Shown: one piece after another, positions 37,229 to 49,997 of the stretch
Position numbering within the stretch: position 1 is the first letter of the stretch
Layout of the letters: the number at the start of each line of letters is the position of its first letter
From: Geosiphon pyriformis
Taxonomy: Eukaryota; Glomeromycota; Glomeromycetes; Archaeosporales; Geosiphonaceae
DNA length: 64,000 bases
Direction: 5' to 3'
Assembly: GCA_016748015.1 (NCBI GenBank)
Contig: JAAOMT010000011.1
Span: forward strand, 62,001 to 126,000
Position numbers and translations under genes: made by a program
The notes under the pieces: model-generated
What the model saw: only the letters and a program-made list of their open reading frames with translations
What the model was told of the DNA's origin: nothing
The model's database searches: none

Positions 37229-38840
37229 ATGGCACAACCAAAAGTCACTAAACTGTTATCTTCACATCCTTTGATGTCTCTTAAGGTTCTTTCTTTGGGT
37301 TATCTTAGAAATTATGCCCATCTCACTCCACATTTACCTCGTTTAAACTTGGCATTCTTGCATTCCAAAACCCATCGAGGTTATTCTGTTATGCTTTTAA
37401 ACACAAAAAATTACCCCGGAAAAGTATCAACGGGTCAACAACAAGCCTCGAGTTCTCGTAAATATTCGAACCAACCCCTTATGAAACTAGATGATTTCGG
37501 GATAATAGGTGAGATTAAATGATAGACGAATCCAAGGATTCAAGTTTATCACAAATGCTTTACACTAGCCTGTTGGTTTATTGATAACACTAGCACTATA
37601 ATCATTCACTATTTCAATTATTGATTAATCTTTCAAAGCTTTGTAAACCCGAGGCAATATTTAATTTCCAATTCGATTCAAATATATCTCAAGATGCTTA
37701 CGCTCCGCCAACAAAAATGCCATCACCATTCACTCGGCTATTTTATTGGATTTTACATCAACGACATAAGAATTTTTGGAAGAACTGCTTCAAGTACACA
37801 AACTTCTCTTTTTTTATCCAAGTATCTAGTTATAAATAAGTATTCTCAATCTGAGTACATAAATTCTACAAGTGTCGGACTAATCAAGTGGTCAGAGAGA
37901 AAGGCGCTTAAATTTGAGAGAGGGGAACCTTGGAATGTTGGCCACTTCAAGAGCAAGGCTATCGATATGTACAAAGAGATGAATTCTTTATTTGCCGCGT
38001 AAGGGTCAACATTAGAATCGAACAAAGACAATTGAAGATTTTTTCAATTACTAATACAAATATTTGTGTTTCCTATCATAGAGGGAACCTTAAACCATTG
38101 CATAGGATTTGCCATGACCAAATGATATATGTTAGTATAATCAGTCTGTGCTGAATTTTTGGTTAAGGAGCAAAGGAATGCAATATTTTTTTCACCTGTT
38201 CTCCCGTATCTAGACAATGAAAAGCCAACTGAAGTCCCGGACCCCAGGTAAATATGCGTGGCAATTTCATGGTATGGTTGATAGACCAAAATGTGTGAAT
38301 ATAAGGGCAGTTCAGATTGCTATGTTACCCGATCACTGGTTGCAACAAATAACATTGAGAATTCATTCACGGCAGGTAAATAGAGCTTTTCAGTTTCACC
38401 ATTAATATTTCGTTACTTGATATTTATCTCATCTATGACCAATTTAGAGTCTAGCAGTGTACAACGATTCCGGAAAACTCATTGGTGGTGGACCAATGCG
38501 AATTTACAGAGTACTGGAACATGTTGTATTTCAACGTTGCCTTTGGGAAAATGAAGGATGGCTAATTTATGGTTACTATAATCCACCAATCGAATTATTT
38601 TCCAGCAAGGGAGTAGATGTTGGTCACACTGAATCTTCAACACTAACACCAAGCACCGCAACTACGGCCTACAAGAATTTCTCCAATGCCCCAAAAAAGG
38701 AGGCGACGATAGGGGCAGCGAAATCCTCAAAATTTGATGCAACGACTGCTCAGAAAAAGACTACATTTTCATCTGGTAACACCCCCCAAGAGGTTACAAC
38801 GAAAACAAAGCGGAATCTTCGCCATGTAAAGCCGAATTGA
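37229..38840 (+). CDS. Mitochondrial ribosomal protein mL45 / Mba1 family
   Basis: Six exons: 37229-37508, 37694-37793, 37873-37998, 38082-38130, 38214-38375 and 38448-38840, giving 369 residues. The N-terminus (about 70 residues) is basic, rich in Ser and Leu and lacks acids, as in a mitochondrial presequence. The core is a Tim44-like domain: YKEMNSLFAAGNLKPLHRIC, then KYAWQFHG, ITLRIHSRQSLAVYNDSGKL and VLEHVVFQRCLWENEGWLIYG, matching the mL45/Mba1 pattern. These proteins sit at the exit of the mitoribosome and help membrane insertion of newly made proteins. The last 80 residues are Thr/Lys-rich and low complexity, an extension. The exon 2 to 3 junction is the least certain, since several acceptor AGs occur there. 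Confidence 0.82.
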
Positions 38841-39510
38841 GTAGAAAAAAGAACAATTAAAAAGCACTAATAAAATTTCCGATGAGGACAAATACGCCCA
38901 ATATTTTTAATGAGTCGCGCACTCAAATCCAGGCAATTCGATTTAAGAAAATTCTGAAATACTTAGCCCCACCAGCGAAGTGGGTTAAAAGTTAATTATC
39001 TCCAGCTTGAAAATATATGTTTGGACCTTGGTGATAGGTTCATGAGAACAATAGCTGTTTTATACCTTATTTTAGGCTACTATCGATTTGGTTGGCTGTT
39101 CACCTGTTTTATTTCTTTGAGATTTGTGCAAACAAAATATAGAAAATATATTAAGCCAAATGCCCAATAACTATATTGTAGCTATAAGAAAATAAGTGCC
39201 AGTGTGTTCTCAGAAATTTCGAATTCTTTGGAAAATCGACAATTTAATCAATCCGCGTTGCCATCATAGCACAAAATCTAAAGTGGCTAATACAACTGAT
39301 GAAGCGTATTGCGCCACGATATTAACTGTCCTCTGCACCTCCGTCCTATTGAAATGGTTTTAATTTCAAGGCTGATTCAACGGGTGAAATATTTACAAAA
39401 ATGAAAATTTCCTTTTTTAGAATTTATTCTCGCTATTTTTTTGATCTAGAATAGATTAAGAATTATAACCATAAAAGGGGATTCTTGTTCATAAAGTGGT
39501 TAAATTGTCC
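38841..39510. other. Convergent 3' spacer
   Basis: 670 bp between the stops of mL45 (plus) and SEC63 (minus). It should include both 3' untranslated regions. I recognise nothing else. Confidence 0.55.
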
Positions 39511-42500
39511 TCAATCATCATCGCTGTCGCTGCTATCACTACCATTCTTTTGTTCGCCACCTCCTGCAACAGCAGCAGCCAATCCTTGTTCGCGCATCAA
39601 TTTCATTTGTCCGGCAATACTATCTTCATCAGGTTCCGATATATCATCATTTATTGGATCTTCAGGAGGAAGGGCGTCAAAGTTCTGCACCTCTAACTAT
39701 TTGAGAAATATAAACAAATTATGACTATGAATTTAATTAAATCACGATATCTGAATCAGTACCTTTATATCCTTTTTGATATCACTCCCAACATATGAAT
39801 CACTCTTGATCTGCAAGATATAACTGTAAAATCCTGGATTAGGAGGTGCTTGGAATTGTACACGTATTGTTCGTCCCTCGTTGACTCCTGATATCTTCAC
39901 AGGATTCACAATAATTCGATCGTCCTTTTCATCTGCGATAAAAACATACCAAAATGCGCGCTTATGAATTGGGAAATATGGTGCATGTATCCAGCTATTT
40001 TGTGCTTCGTGCTTTGTCTTCAAAAATATTGAATTCTCGTTGTCCATTTCACTGTCTGACGAATAATAGCCGTTAGTTGCTGCATTTTTATTTGCCTTTT
40101 TATTGCTTTTTAGTTGGTTCGTCTTTCCTTCGACTTCAGTGTCATTTTCGGATATTGAATGATCTAATCCATTTTCTTGTTTATTCAATGGAAATTCAAT
40201 TAGTCTAACTTTCAGGATAAAGGTGACAATTGATCCTGGTGTTACAATCTCATCCCCAGTAACTAATAATATTAAGAAAATCAATTTTAAATCAGATTAT
40301 ATGTTTTCAAACACCTCTCTTTAAAAATTACATACCTTTAAAATAGGCGCGCACAATTTCTAAGATTGGATAGGATTCAGCAATTCGTTTCACATCTTCA
40401 TACTGCGAGTCTGTTAAAGTGCGCAACAAAATTCTTGAACGTTGAAAACATTAATTAGTTAAAATATCCATCGGAATTCTAGAACAATTTAAAGAGTACC
40501 GGCTTACTTTCTATCCCCCTCATTCATTTCTCTCAGTTGAGCCACACTTCGGATATTTCGTTTTTTACTCTTCATCGCTCTAAGGACATCATGATTAATA
40601 TGTGGTAATTGTACCAGGGGATTTTCACCTGGCCACACTGCCTGCACCAAAAGTTGGCGAAGTTCCATGCAATGAATGGTTGGGGCTAACCATTGATGTG
40701 CAAGGGCTACATCAAGAATACCGTTAAGGAGATTCGCTGCTTTTTCAACTATGAATATTTGGTCTATATGTAGAAGAAAATTTAGTAAGCGATCAGTGAA
40801 ATGATTTTATGCTTAAAATGGAACAAACCTCTTAACAATACTTCTTCAGTGACATTAATTCGCAGTAAATGAGCGTGAAGAAGCGCGTTTGCTTTCTGAC
40901 AATAAGGAGCATTATACTAATAAATTGTTAATTAACTGAAATCAGTCTGTGCCAGCAGATTGGTTGTTAAGGGTATAAAGAAAAAGAAAAAAAAATTGTA
41001 AAATTTTTAATCAAAAACTTACCTACCTTTTTACTTTTGTCGAACCTCTCTCCAAATCTTCTATCTAATTCATCCTTTATAGAGGATACAATTGGTGGTA
41101 AGACTAAAGCATCTGAAGGACGTTGTTCGACTAATTCAAGAAATTCCATAGAAGCTGACAGAAGCTCCAGTATATGTTTAGTACTAGATTTATCCCTCAA
41201 CTCTTTGAAAAATAATGCCATCGTGTGGGTTCGAATTTTATCCTTCGTGTAACCATTTGAACTATACCACCAGCGTCCCTAATGTATTTAAAATCAGAAA
41301 TCTGATTGGATTCAAAAGATTTTAAAATTTAGCAATATCCCATACCACAAAGAAAGGCAGCAATATTCCAAATACAATTCCATAGACCCCTAAAACAAAA
41401 ATGTTATTCTTGGATTCGACCAGCCATGTTGGAAGAGCAATACCCAAAGAATATGCTTGAAGGAATAGTATAAGTTGGATGAGAAAAAATCTTGATGAAA
41501 GAAATAGTAATTTTACTTGAGAGTTCATACCTTGTTTCCCATCAGGATGGCCCCATTCTTCGTAATTCTTTCGTATATCATCATCGGTAAGTCTATGATA
41601 TGTAAAATTTAGGATCTTCAACAATTATTTCATACCATAACTAACATCAAAAATCAGGCAAACTATCTCTGATACCAACACTTTGTAGGCTTTTGTGATA
41701 TCAATGAATTTAACTTCATGTTCAGTTTTTTGATCTTCAGGTGCTTTATCCGGATGCCTTTGATAAATCAAGAAATGACGATTAATCCAAGTTGATTGAA
41801 CATTAAAAATTGGCGTACATTTTAAGTTACCATAGTAAGCTAAGCTTTTTATAAACTTTCTTGATATCTTCAATAGTAGTACCCTTGAAAGATGAAAGCC
41901 GGGAATTTTACAGAGAAAAGAACAGTAGTAATCGATGTTTTTCAAAATTATCGAAAAATATTTTTTAACATCCCACACAATCATGAGTAGAAGGAAAAAT
42001 AACCTCTGAAATTCCCAATATCTGATAAGGATCCCAAATCTCCACATCAATCTGCACAGTAGAAACTCGATAAGTCAAATAAGCGAATAGGATCCAGCCG
42101 AGAGCCACCCCCACAGCTCTAGAAATTATAATAAGTCGATGGAATGTAAGCAGGGACGCATAGAGAGCCATTTGCATAAACAATTTAACGAATTACAAAC
42201 GTTTTGTTGATACGTGAAGTGGATGATGGGGCTTTGAGTGAGGCAATACGAGTTTCTTTACGATTGCAAGCTTCACAATAGCAATTCGATTTTCGACCCT
42301 CTTCTTCTGTTAAATATATTTGGGGTAAAAATTATGACATCGTTAAACAATTTTTTCCATTGAAGTAATAAGCTGAAGGATATATATTTTATCCCTTTAT
42401 TGGACCCCAAATTAGTAATTTACGCGATCTAAAAAATTAGAAATGATTGAATCTAGATTTTTCTTTTCCCTTGTATATTGTATCAAACACACCCACACTC

Positions 42501-42713
42501 ATTCATAAAAGTTTTGTCAACTAAGCACAAATCATTTAGGTTGTTTATTTTAAATGACCCTTTCACCTAGGTTTTTCCGCTAAAAACATCAAACTGACCG
42601 TTTTTCCTTGATTTCAAGGGTAATAAAAAGGTCGTAGGTAACAGAAAGATAGCTAAAAAGGTCAAAAGGAAATAATTAAAAGTGACACCCTGTTCATCGT
42701 AAATGTATTGCAT
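39511..42713 (-). CDS. SEC63: ER translocon subunit SEC63
   Basis: Thirteen exons: 42713-42599, 42306-42201, 42118-42004, 41883-41831, 41757-41680, 41592-41531, 41455-41346, 41278-41027, 40916-40829, 40763-40508, 40433-40336, 40262-39763 and 39696-39511, giving 672 residues. SEC63 is the J-domain partner of BiP in post-translational import. The N-terminus (MQYIYDEQGVTFNYFLL) and two further hydrophobic segments (about 75-95 and 190-210) fit three membrane passes. A J domain lies between them with HPD at 131-133 and KNYEEWGHPDGKQ. The cytosolic Sec63/Brl domain follows, and the acidic C-terminus (SDSSDSDDD) fits the Sec62-binding tail phosphorylated by CK2. The exon 5 donor (GTTGGT) is weak but alone keeps frame. 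The loop before the second segment has a Cys cluster (CYCEAC). Confidence 0.93.
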
Positions 42714-42868
42714 ATTTTATTTGTGATATATGGCAAAAAAGAATGCACAGAAGAAAATAAACGAAAGGAGATATAAAAATTATTCTGAAACTCGAAGTTT
42801 GTTTGATTTTGATCAATTTTCATAGTGGCATAAAGCTGACTGACCTAACGTGGTTTAAATTAATTGGC

Positions 42869-42944
<76 letters not shown>

Positions 42945-43181
42945 GTTTGGTTTTTTCCAAACTTGCAATATTTCGAAACTTTCCTGTTCTCAAACTTTTG
43001 AAATATCGAATACCTGTCTATATTTTCTAAAGCAGAGAGGAACCGATATTCCAATAGATTAATTTTATCAACTTAAACATTAGATTATATATGTATATAA
43101 TTAGTCCATTTCCTTGGAAAAGTAATATGTTTTCGATTTCTTTTTGGTAGAAAAACATTTAGAAAAATTTAGTTTAGTTTT
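42714..43181. other. Intergenic with (TAA)n microsatellite
   Basis: About 470 bp containing a perfect (TAA)n run of about 24 units near 42868-42941. It lies upstream of SEC63 and downstream of the Eaf7-like gene. No gene is seen. Confidence 0.7.
42868..42941. repeat. (TAA)n microsatellite
   Basis: Uninterrupted TAA units over about 74 bp. Confidence 0.95.
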
Positions 43182-44178
43182 TTATTTCGTAGATTTCTTA
43201 GGACGAGATCCAGGTGTGCGTCGACCACTGCTGGGAGTAGAGGTTTTTGAAGGATCTGCTGGTCTTCCACGACCTCTTTTGACGGGAGTTTTGATATTAG
43301 GTGTATCGATTGTATCTGATTTTTTGAGTTGTTTTGAAGTCCTCCTTGATTTTTTGGGAGTTTCTTATTGAAAATTGATTTCAATGGATAAATAAATGTA
43401 TAAAAGAAAGTGAAGAAAAATATCTTGATAAAATTTACGCAGACCTTCAAGCTCGGGCGATGATGCGGTTGAACGTGTACTTGTCGGTGATTCAACCACA
43501 TCCTTTCGCCCACCTTTTTGGCTTTTGACAATTGGTGTCGGTGAGTCACCATACGATGAGCTGGATTTACGATGCTCAGCCATCAGCTGATCATAGCCCT
43601 CCATAGGCAAACTAAACTCTTTTATTGGCCGGTCATCATTTTCTTCTTCAACATAGTCAAATTCCTTAAAATAGGCAAGATATTTGAAGCCCCTTTATCA
43701 AAAAGGGAAATGATTTTGCAGTTTTGCTCACCATTTCATCGAGGGCTTCCAGGTCGAAAAAATAACTTAACCGTTCCCATAACTGCTGTATAGTACATTT
43801 TACTGGGCTATTCGCGTTATAATCTCTGGCAATATGTATCATATGGAAATGCTTATGCACTCCTAAAAATCAAAGGGATCATTGAGAACAGTGCTTTACA
43901 GATCGTCTCAAAAGATTCAATGTAGCAAATGGTTTACCAACAGGTCTACTTTTCATAACCGCATTAAATAGAGCGATATCCATTTTTGTGTCCCACTCTA
44001 TGTGCCATTCTTGCGAATTTGGGGTGTCGGTTATGGGAATTGGTGGACTAGTCTTAGTGGGAACTAATTCACCACCGCCAGGCGAATTTCCGTGATCATG
44101 GCTGGGCACTTGGGACCGTCCCGGCTTTTCACTAGCTATCTCTGAAACTTGACTAAGACTAAACTTTGAATCTGCCAT
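43182..44178 (-). CDS. EAF7: NuA4 complex subunit Eaf7/MRGBP (CT20 family)
   Basis: Four exons: 44178-43938, 43862-43732, 43664-43445 and 43363-43182, giving 257 residues. The CT20 domain (about residues 55-125) shows WDTKMDIALFNAVMKSRPVG, the HFHMIHIARD stretch and QLWERLSYFFDLEALDE. Eaf7/MRGBP is a nuclear subunit of the NuA4/TIP60 histone acetyltransferase, in the Eaf3-Eaf5-Eaf7 module in yeast. The C-terminus is basic and Ser/Pro/Thr-rich with an AT-hook core RGRGRP near residue 234, so it may bind AT-rich DNA directly. The first 50 residues are disordered-like. Confidence 0.9.
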
Positions 44179-45130
44179 TTTATGAATTGAATGTTTTCTT
44201 GTATGAAAAGGTAGAATTCTATTGAATTCGGAAGGCTTCTGTCATCAATTATTTATCGATAACAGATAATTTCATATGTCATTTCATATGACACATGTAA
44301 TACTTTAATATTACATAATTACTAAGTATGGATAGATTCACCATGTTTAGATAATAATTGCAAAAATTAATTGCATAATAGTCAATCTTCATATAATGAT
44401 TTTTCAAAAATCAAAAATTCAAAGTTAAAAACTTGGCTGTTATTGTAAAAATAATAATAAAAATGTTTTTATAAAACAATATTAACAAAATAAATTGTTA
44501 AAACATATAACTTTTAAAAAGTTATATTAATACAAATTTATTATTATTGTTGTTGTTGTTGTTGTTGTTTTTATTGTTATTGCTATTATTATTATTATTG
44601 TTGTTATTATTTAATATATTATAAAATATAAAAATATAATTAAATTAACTTAACTAATTATTTAATTAAATTTACAACTTAAAAATAATTATATATTATA
44701 TATTATATATGTATAATATTTTGTAAAAATTTAATAAATTATTAATGTTATTTTTTTATAATAATACTAATTAATATATCACAATTTAAAAAAAATGAAT
44801 ATATTATATTATTACAAATTAAAATAATAAAATAAATTAACTAAAAACAATAAATTAACTTAAAAATTTAACAATATAAATTTTATAAATTTTATATTTA
44901 TATTTAATAAACAAATTTTATTTTTATATTGTTTTTAATAATATAACTTATTAAAAATTTAATTATAAAACACTTAAATAGTATTTTATTTAAATAATAA
45001 TCAAATAAAACATAAAACATATTAAACTTTTTTTTTCTCTTATTTTTATAACCACAATTAGAACAAATAATAAAAAAGTTTCAAATATTATTTTTTCTAT
45101 AGTAACTAATAAAATTTTTTTTTTTTTTTT
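44179..45130. other. AT-rich spacer next to LINE copy 2
   Basis: It includes a (TTG)n/(TTA)n microsatellite near 44540-44610 and otherwise nearly pure A/T. I see no gene. Confidence 0.7.
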
Positions 45131-45435
45131 TTATATTTTAACGAGTGAGATCCAAACGCAACCTAGTGCTATACATTATACAAATGATCTAAACTAGGTG
45201 TGAATCATGCGCTTTCTACACGTGACCAGCCACTCGGACCAGTCAGGACTACACTATACACTTATATGCACAGAAACCGAATCTCCAATACCTGAAAAAA
45301 ATGGACAAAATTTACAAAACCCAAAACCACCCCCAGCAATCTGACCACACCAGCTGAAAGCACCTTAAGCAAACCAGAAACCGAAGCAAGAATAGAGCCA
45401 TCACTTGGAATCAAACCATGCTTCTCCATAAACAC
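45119..45435 (-). repeat. 3' untranslated region and poly-A tail of LINE copy 2
   Basis: On the minus strand the element ends ...ctcactcgttaaaatat followed by about 15 A (plus-strand T run at 45119-45133). The preceding 250 bp match the 3' end of copy 3 (55440-55560) and more loosely that of copy 1 (near 7.97-8.16 kb). A poly-A end fits target-primed reverse transcription. Confidence 0.8.
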
Positions 45436-48400
45436 TCAGTGTTTGGCCCGGACCAACCAAACATCATCCCAAAATGCTAAACAAAACTCACACACAAAGC
45501 TCACAATCCTTTTAGCACCCTCCTTAGAATCTTTAAAGACTGAGATAGACTTACAAAACCATTCATCGAAAACAAAACCCTTACACAGAGCAACACTAAC
45601 TCCAACCTCAGAAACACAAGAAGCTAAGGCCTGTAAGACACATGAAGAAAAGCGAGAAAGGCCAGAAAGAGCCTCCCAAGTTGAAGCATGTGCGCCCAAC
45701 AAACGAGCACGGCCAACGGCATCCTGAGGACACGAAAAGACATGATCCGAGGTCTCAACATTACCACAAAACAGACAGACCACACTGGGGTAACTCCTGT
45801 CATATAAACGCTTGTACACAGCAACAGGAAGCCGATGATGGAGAGCCTTCATAAAGTAAGTACGACATCCCGCCATGCACATGCTAGTAAAACCGGATGC
45901 CAAGTGAGAATTGGGGTGCCACACCATAGAAGACATAGACCAATTGACATCAGCACGCAAACTATCATCCATAACACGAGAACCCACTCCAATCTCCCAA
46001 CAAGCTTGGTAAAATGACTGGAAAACATCACAAACAAAGTGTCTAGAGTTACCAGAAACCACCGTGCCACCAGCACATAGAAAACGTTCACTGACTAAAT
46101 GAGGTAGGCGCCAAGCAGAGCGAGCAGCACCCTTGGCAAGTGCATCAGCATGCTCGTTGCCTGAGACACCTAAATGACCTTTCACCTTAACCCAATTCAC
46201 ATCCAAATTCTTATGATGAATGACGGTGGCAATGTAATGACGCTCGATCCAACAGCGGTTCCTGAAATCCGGACGAACCAGTAAAGACTCCGACCTACAT
46301 GCATCTAAAGCAGCCTGGCTATCCGAGAACAAGTCAATCAAATGAGAAAAAGGAATACACTCAAGGGCCAAAGCTATGGCCTGCAGTTCCGTCAGAGTAG
46401 AAGAAACCAAACCAGACACCTCAACACCCAAACCCAAGTTAATGTCTTCAAAAAAAGCGGCAGCACCTGCTTTCATGTCAGCAGTGCTCAGACCAGAAAG
46501 AGACCCATCCATATACACAGAAAGGTGGGCAGCATCAATAGTTGGCAAAGTGTCACGAATCACACCAAAATTATGAGAAAAACAAATATCAGACACAGCT
46601 TAACCATCTACTAAAGAAGAACTTGAGGAGAGAGGAACAACACCACCAAGAAAGCGAACGGAAAGATCAAACCAGAAAGGAACTGGGCCACGAGGGTTTA
46701 GCCTCTTCCAGCGTTTGAAGGTACCCCAACTGAAAACATCACCATTATGGTCACGAAGCTGTTCCACAAAAGCAATTCCATAACACCTGAATGAAGGGAT
46801 GCACTTGAAAAAACAGGATTCACCAAGAACCAAAGACATAGGAGTACCACACCGACGACGAAAAGCACAATCCAGAGGGCCTCCCAAAGACAAATTACAC
46901 CCAGAAAAAATGCGAACCACACCCGCCAAAAAATTATCCGAGAGACTGATACCAACACGAACTGGAAACAGCAAAAGATGACAAGGACGCCAGCTGAGAA
47001 CTTGGAGGTCATGAGACCTATGAGAAAACAAGCGACCCAAGACACCAGTAGAATTCACAAAAGCAACAACGGAGGCCGATTTACTCTCAGCCTGTATCTG
47101 TTTGAAAGTTTTTAAATTGTACAAAGAGGGGTGATAAAGTGCGTCACTGAGGAAATCACGTGGCAATCCAGACTTGGACTTTAAGACCTTGCGAACCAGA
47201 GCATCCCATTTACTACAAACACCAACAGAAACAAAACTGAACTGAGTCCTGTAGCTAATGATAGGGAAAAAAACTGCAGACACCAAATATGTACACTGTT
47301 TGTCCGAAATTGCCTTTCTTAAAACAAGATTCGCAAAGAACCGTACATCAGCCTGGGCCTTAGCCAAGCTGGGCTTCGAAAGACCCTCAGAAGACAAAAA
47401 AATACCCAAATAGCGATGAGATTCCCCTCTCTTGGCAATAGAAATAGGTGCACCACTAATAGTCAAATGAGGATTCAGCACCTGGCAATTGATGAGAATA
47501 GTCACCGTTTTGTTATTGTTGATAGAAATATTATTAAACCTAAAAAACTCGCTAGCAACATCAAGGATGCGTTGTGTAGCAGCCTGGCTGCTACCAACCC
47601 AGATAGTATCATCGACAAAAGCGCCAGCAGTAAGAAACGAAGACAGCCCAGCTCGAGAATCCACCCGGCCAGTCCTTGATATGAAATGAGAATTCAACCT
47701 ATAGCCATACACACTATCCTGTCTCTTGACCTCACACAAAAGCGAATCATAAAAAATACGCCAGAGAAGAGGCGAAAAAACTTCCCCTTGATCCAGCCCA
47801 TTGTGGACACAATACCCATCAGTCAAGCCAAAGTCGGTCATTACTTTGTTGACGTGACCATTGTGAATACTGCCAAAAAATCTAATAAACCTGTCACACA
47901 TTTTGATTCTGACCAGACTCCTCCTAAGATGTTCTCAACCAACCGAGTCATAAGCCTTGCGCATGTCCTGTAAAACCAGCCAAAGTTCATGGTTCTTTTC
48001 CAAGGCATCTTCAACCACAGAACCAATAGCAAAAATGGGAGATTGAGTCGTCGTACCCTTCAAAACCAAAAAATTGTTCTTATGAAGAACATCAAAAGTG
48101 CTGCAAGCCAGAGAGATCCTATCCGAAAAGATCTTGGAGAGAATCTTGCAGGCCATTTCAATTAAAGCTATAGGGCGGGTGTTCATGAGAACTCCCTCCC
48201 ATTCATATGGTTTAGGAATCATCAAAACCCAAGCTTCTCTCCAAGGCCCAGGGACCGACTCACCAACCAAACAGAAATTCAAAAGCACCAAAAGCATATC
48301 CAAAACAGATTTGTCACAATGTTTCCATAATTCATTGGAGATACCAGAAAAACCAGCCGCTTTTCCATCAGGAAGATCCTTAACAACAGCTAACAACTTA

Positions 48401-49923
48401 TCAAAACTAATTAAACACATGACATCAGAGAAAGCACGATCGAATACGTAATCCAAAGGCCGATATTGACAGGCCCAATCCTCAGATAAGTTAGACACCA
48501 CCTCACATTTTCTGGTCCATCCCTCCATAATTTCGTCCACCTTAGACTTAACCAAATCAGGCTCTAAAATCAACTCATCTTCTACAACCAAATAATCCAG
48601 GACCACCTTGCGAAGAGGACGCTCCAAAACACTCCTAATGGTGTGACCCTTGTTCAGCTCAAAACTCTCTATTCTTTTACCAATAGCTTGCTTGATCGAG
48701 GATTCCTCAGCACACTTGGATTCCGCTAACTTGAAGGAGCGGTATGATTTTCTAGCTTTGGCCAGTGCAGAGCGAATAAGATCAAAATTAAAACCTGAAA
48801 GAAACAGAGACTTAACCACTAATGCACCAGGGGAGTCGAGTCTGTGCCATACCTCTAACAAAGAAGCAAAACCATTACTAGAAGCCAAACGTGAAGCCTT
48901 GACCAACTTAGAAATCAGCAGCTCTAGCTTGTGAAACCTAGAAGAAGTCTTGGTGAACACATCATCAAAACCTTTGAACCATTTTTTCTTAAATGTACCA
49001 CCTGCCGAAAGAACCATAATCTTGTGAACAATGTTCCACATAGCATCCACATCTGAAAATTTTACTGCCACACCGAAAGCATCCGAGAACATAGAGACAT
49101 TAGCAGCTGAGACATCTCTGAACTCCAACCACTTAGCTTCATTGGCACTTTTGACATCAAACTTCCAACGATCTTTATTCACTTGCTTGCGAAGAGAATT
49201 CAAACGCGTATCCAAGAGTCCACCCAGACCCAAATCCACTGAAACAGCTTGATGGTCTGTGTCAAAATGCTCACTGACATTCAAAATCTCACGATGCACT
49301 ATCGCATTGACAAGACTTGAGAAGACAAACACATAATCAATTGTTTTCTTAACACCTCTAGAATTTTCCCATGTGGGCATTTTTGCAGCCGGACTGCCAA
49401 CTAAAGAATTGACCAGACCCTGATCAAAGCATCTTTTGAAACTTGCATTTTTATGAGAGCTGTTTTCATTAAAATTGCCACCAAGAATGATGAAAGAAGA
49501 TTCGTTGACAGTCTTTGCAATGAAAGAATTGATTTCACCAGCTTGAGAAAACCAAACCACCAAAGAAGCACCAGCATAAAGCCCCAAAATTGACACAGAA
49601 AGTTTATTCTTAAAAAGTAATTTAATGGAAAGGAGCTGACCAGGCACCTCAGAAACCTTGCACACATGACGAGCCAAAGAAATGTCCATGATAACAGCAA
49701 CATCCGCACCCAAGTGACCAGAGTCCAAACCAGAAGTGAACACTCAGACACTGTCGAACTTGTCAGCAATCCACGAACAAACCCTACTCTTTAATTTTGT
49801 TTCAGTAACGATAGAGACTAAATTGTTCATTTCCTTATGCCACCTAATAATGTCTTCTTGCTTAGCAGGATTGTTCATGCCCCTGACATTGCACGTAGCA
49901 ACTTTCCAGACTAAACTGCTCAT
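45436..49923 (-). pseudogene. LINE copy 2, ORF2 (endonuclease-RT-RNase H)
   Basis: One frame of about 1,495 codons from ATG at 49923 to the stop at 45436, broken by only three stops and no frameshift: TGA 49744-49746 (Trp in copy 1), TGA 47935-47937 (Trp in copies 1 and 3) and TAA 46600-46602. Domains in order: endonuclease (ATCNVRGMNN at the N-terminus, GGNFNE, FDTDHQAVSV), reverse transcriptase (LVLQDMRKAYDS, the active-site AFVDDTIW, then SINNNKTV), RNase H (SVYMDGSLSG, TLTELQAIAL, LFSDSQAALD) and a C-terminal zinc motif CLFCGNVETSDHVFSC. It is the best preserved copy in the window and may have been active until recently. It lies on the strand opposite to its inserted solo LTR. Confidence 0.88.
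49920..49923 (-). other. ATGA overlap: ORF1 stop and ORF2 start of LINE copy 2
   Basis: The minus strand reads CAATGAGC. TGA (49920-49922) closes ORF1 and ATG (49921-49923) opens ORF2 in another frame. Copy 1 has the equivalent TAATGA at 3333-3338. This is the layout of termination-reinitiation coupling, so ORF2 could be translated by ribosomes finishing ORF1. Confidence 0.75.
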
Positions 49924-49997
49924 TGAGTAAGAGGTAGAGATACCGAAAGCGCACCTAAACTGTCCACTTTGGCTGAAAGGCCCAGAACTGTTTCCAT

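Noticed and set aside
45443-48451. Plus-strand frames of 60-117 codons across LINE copy 2
   Set aside because: They are antisense shadows of the ORF2 frame, which has clear domains on the minus strand.
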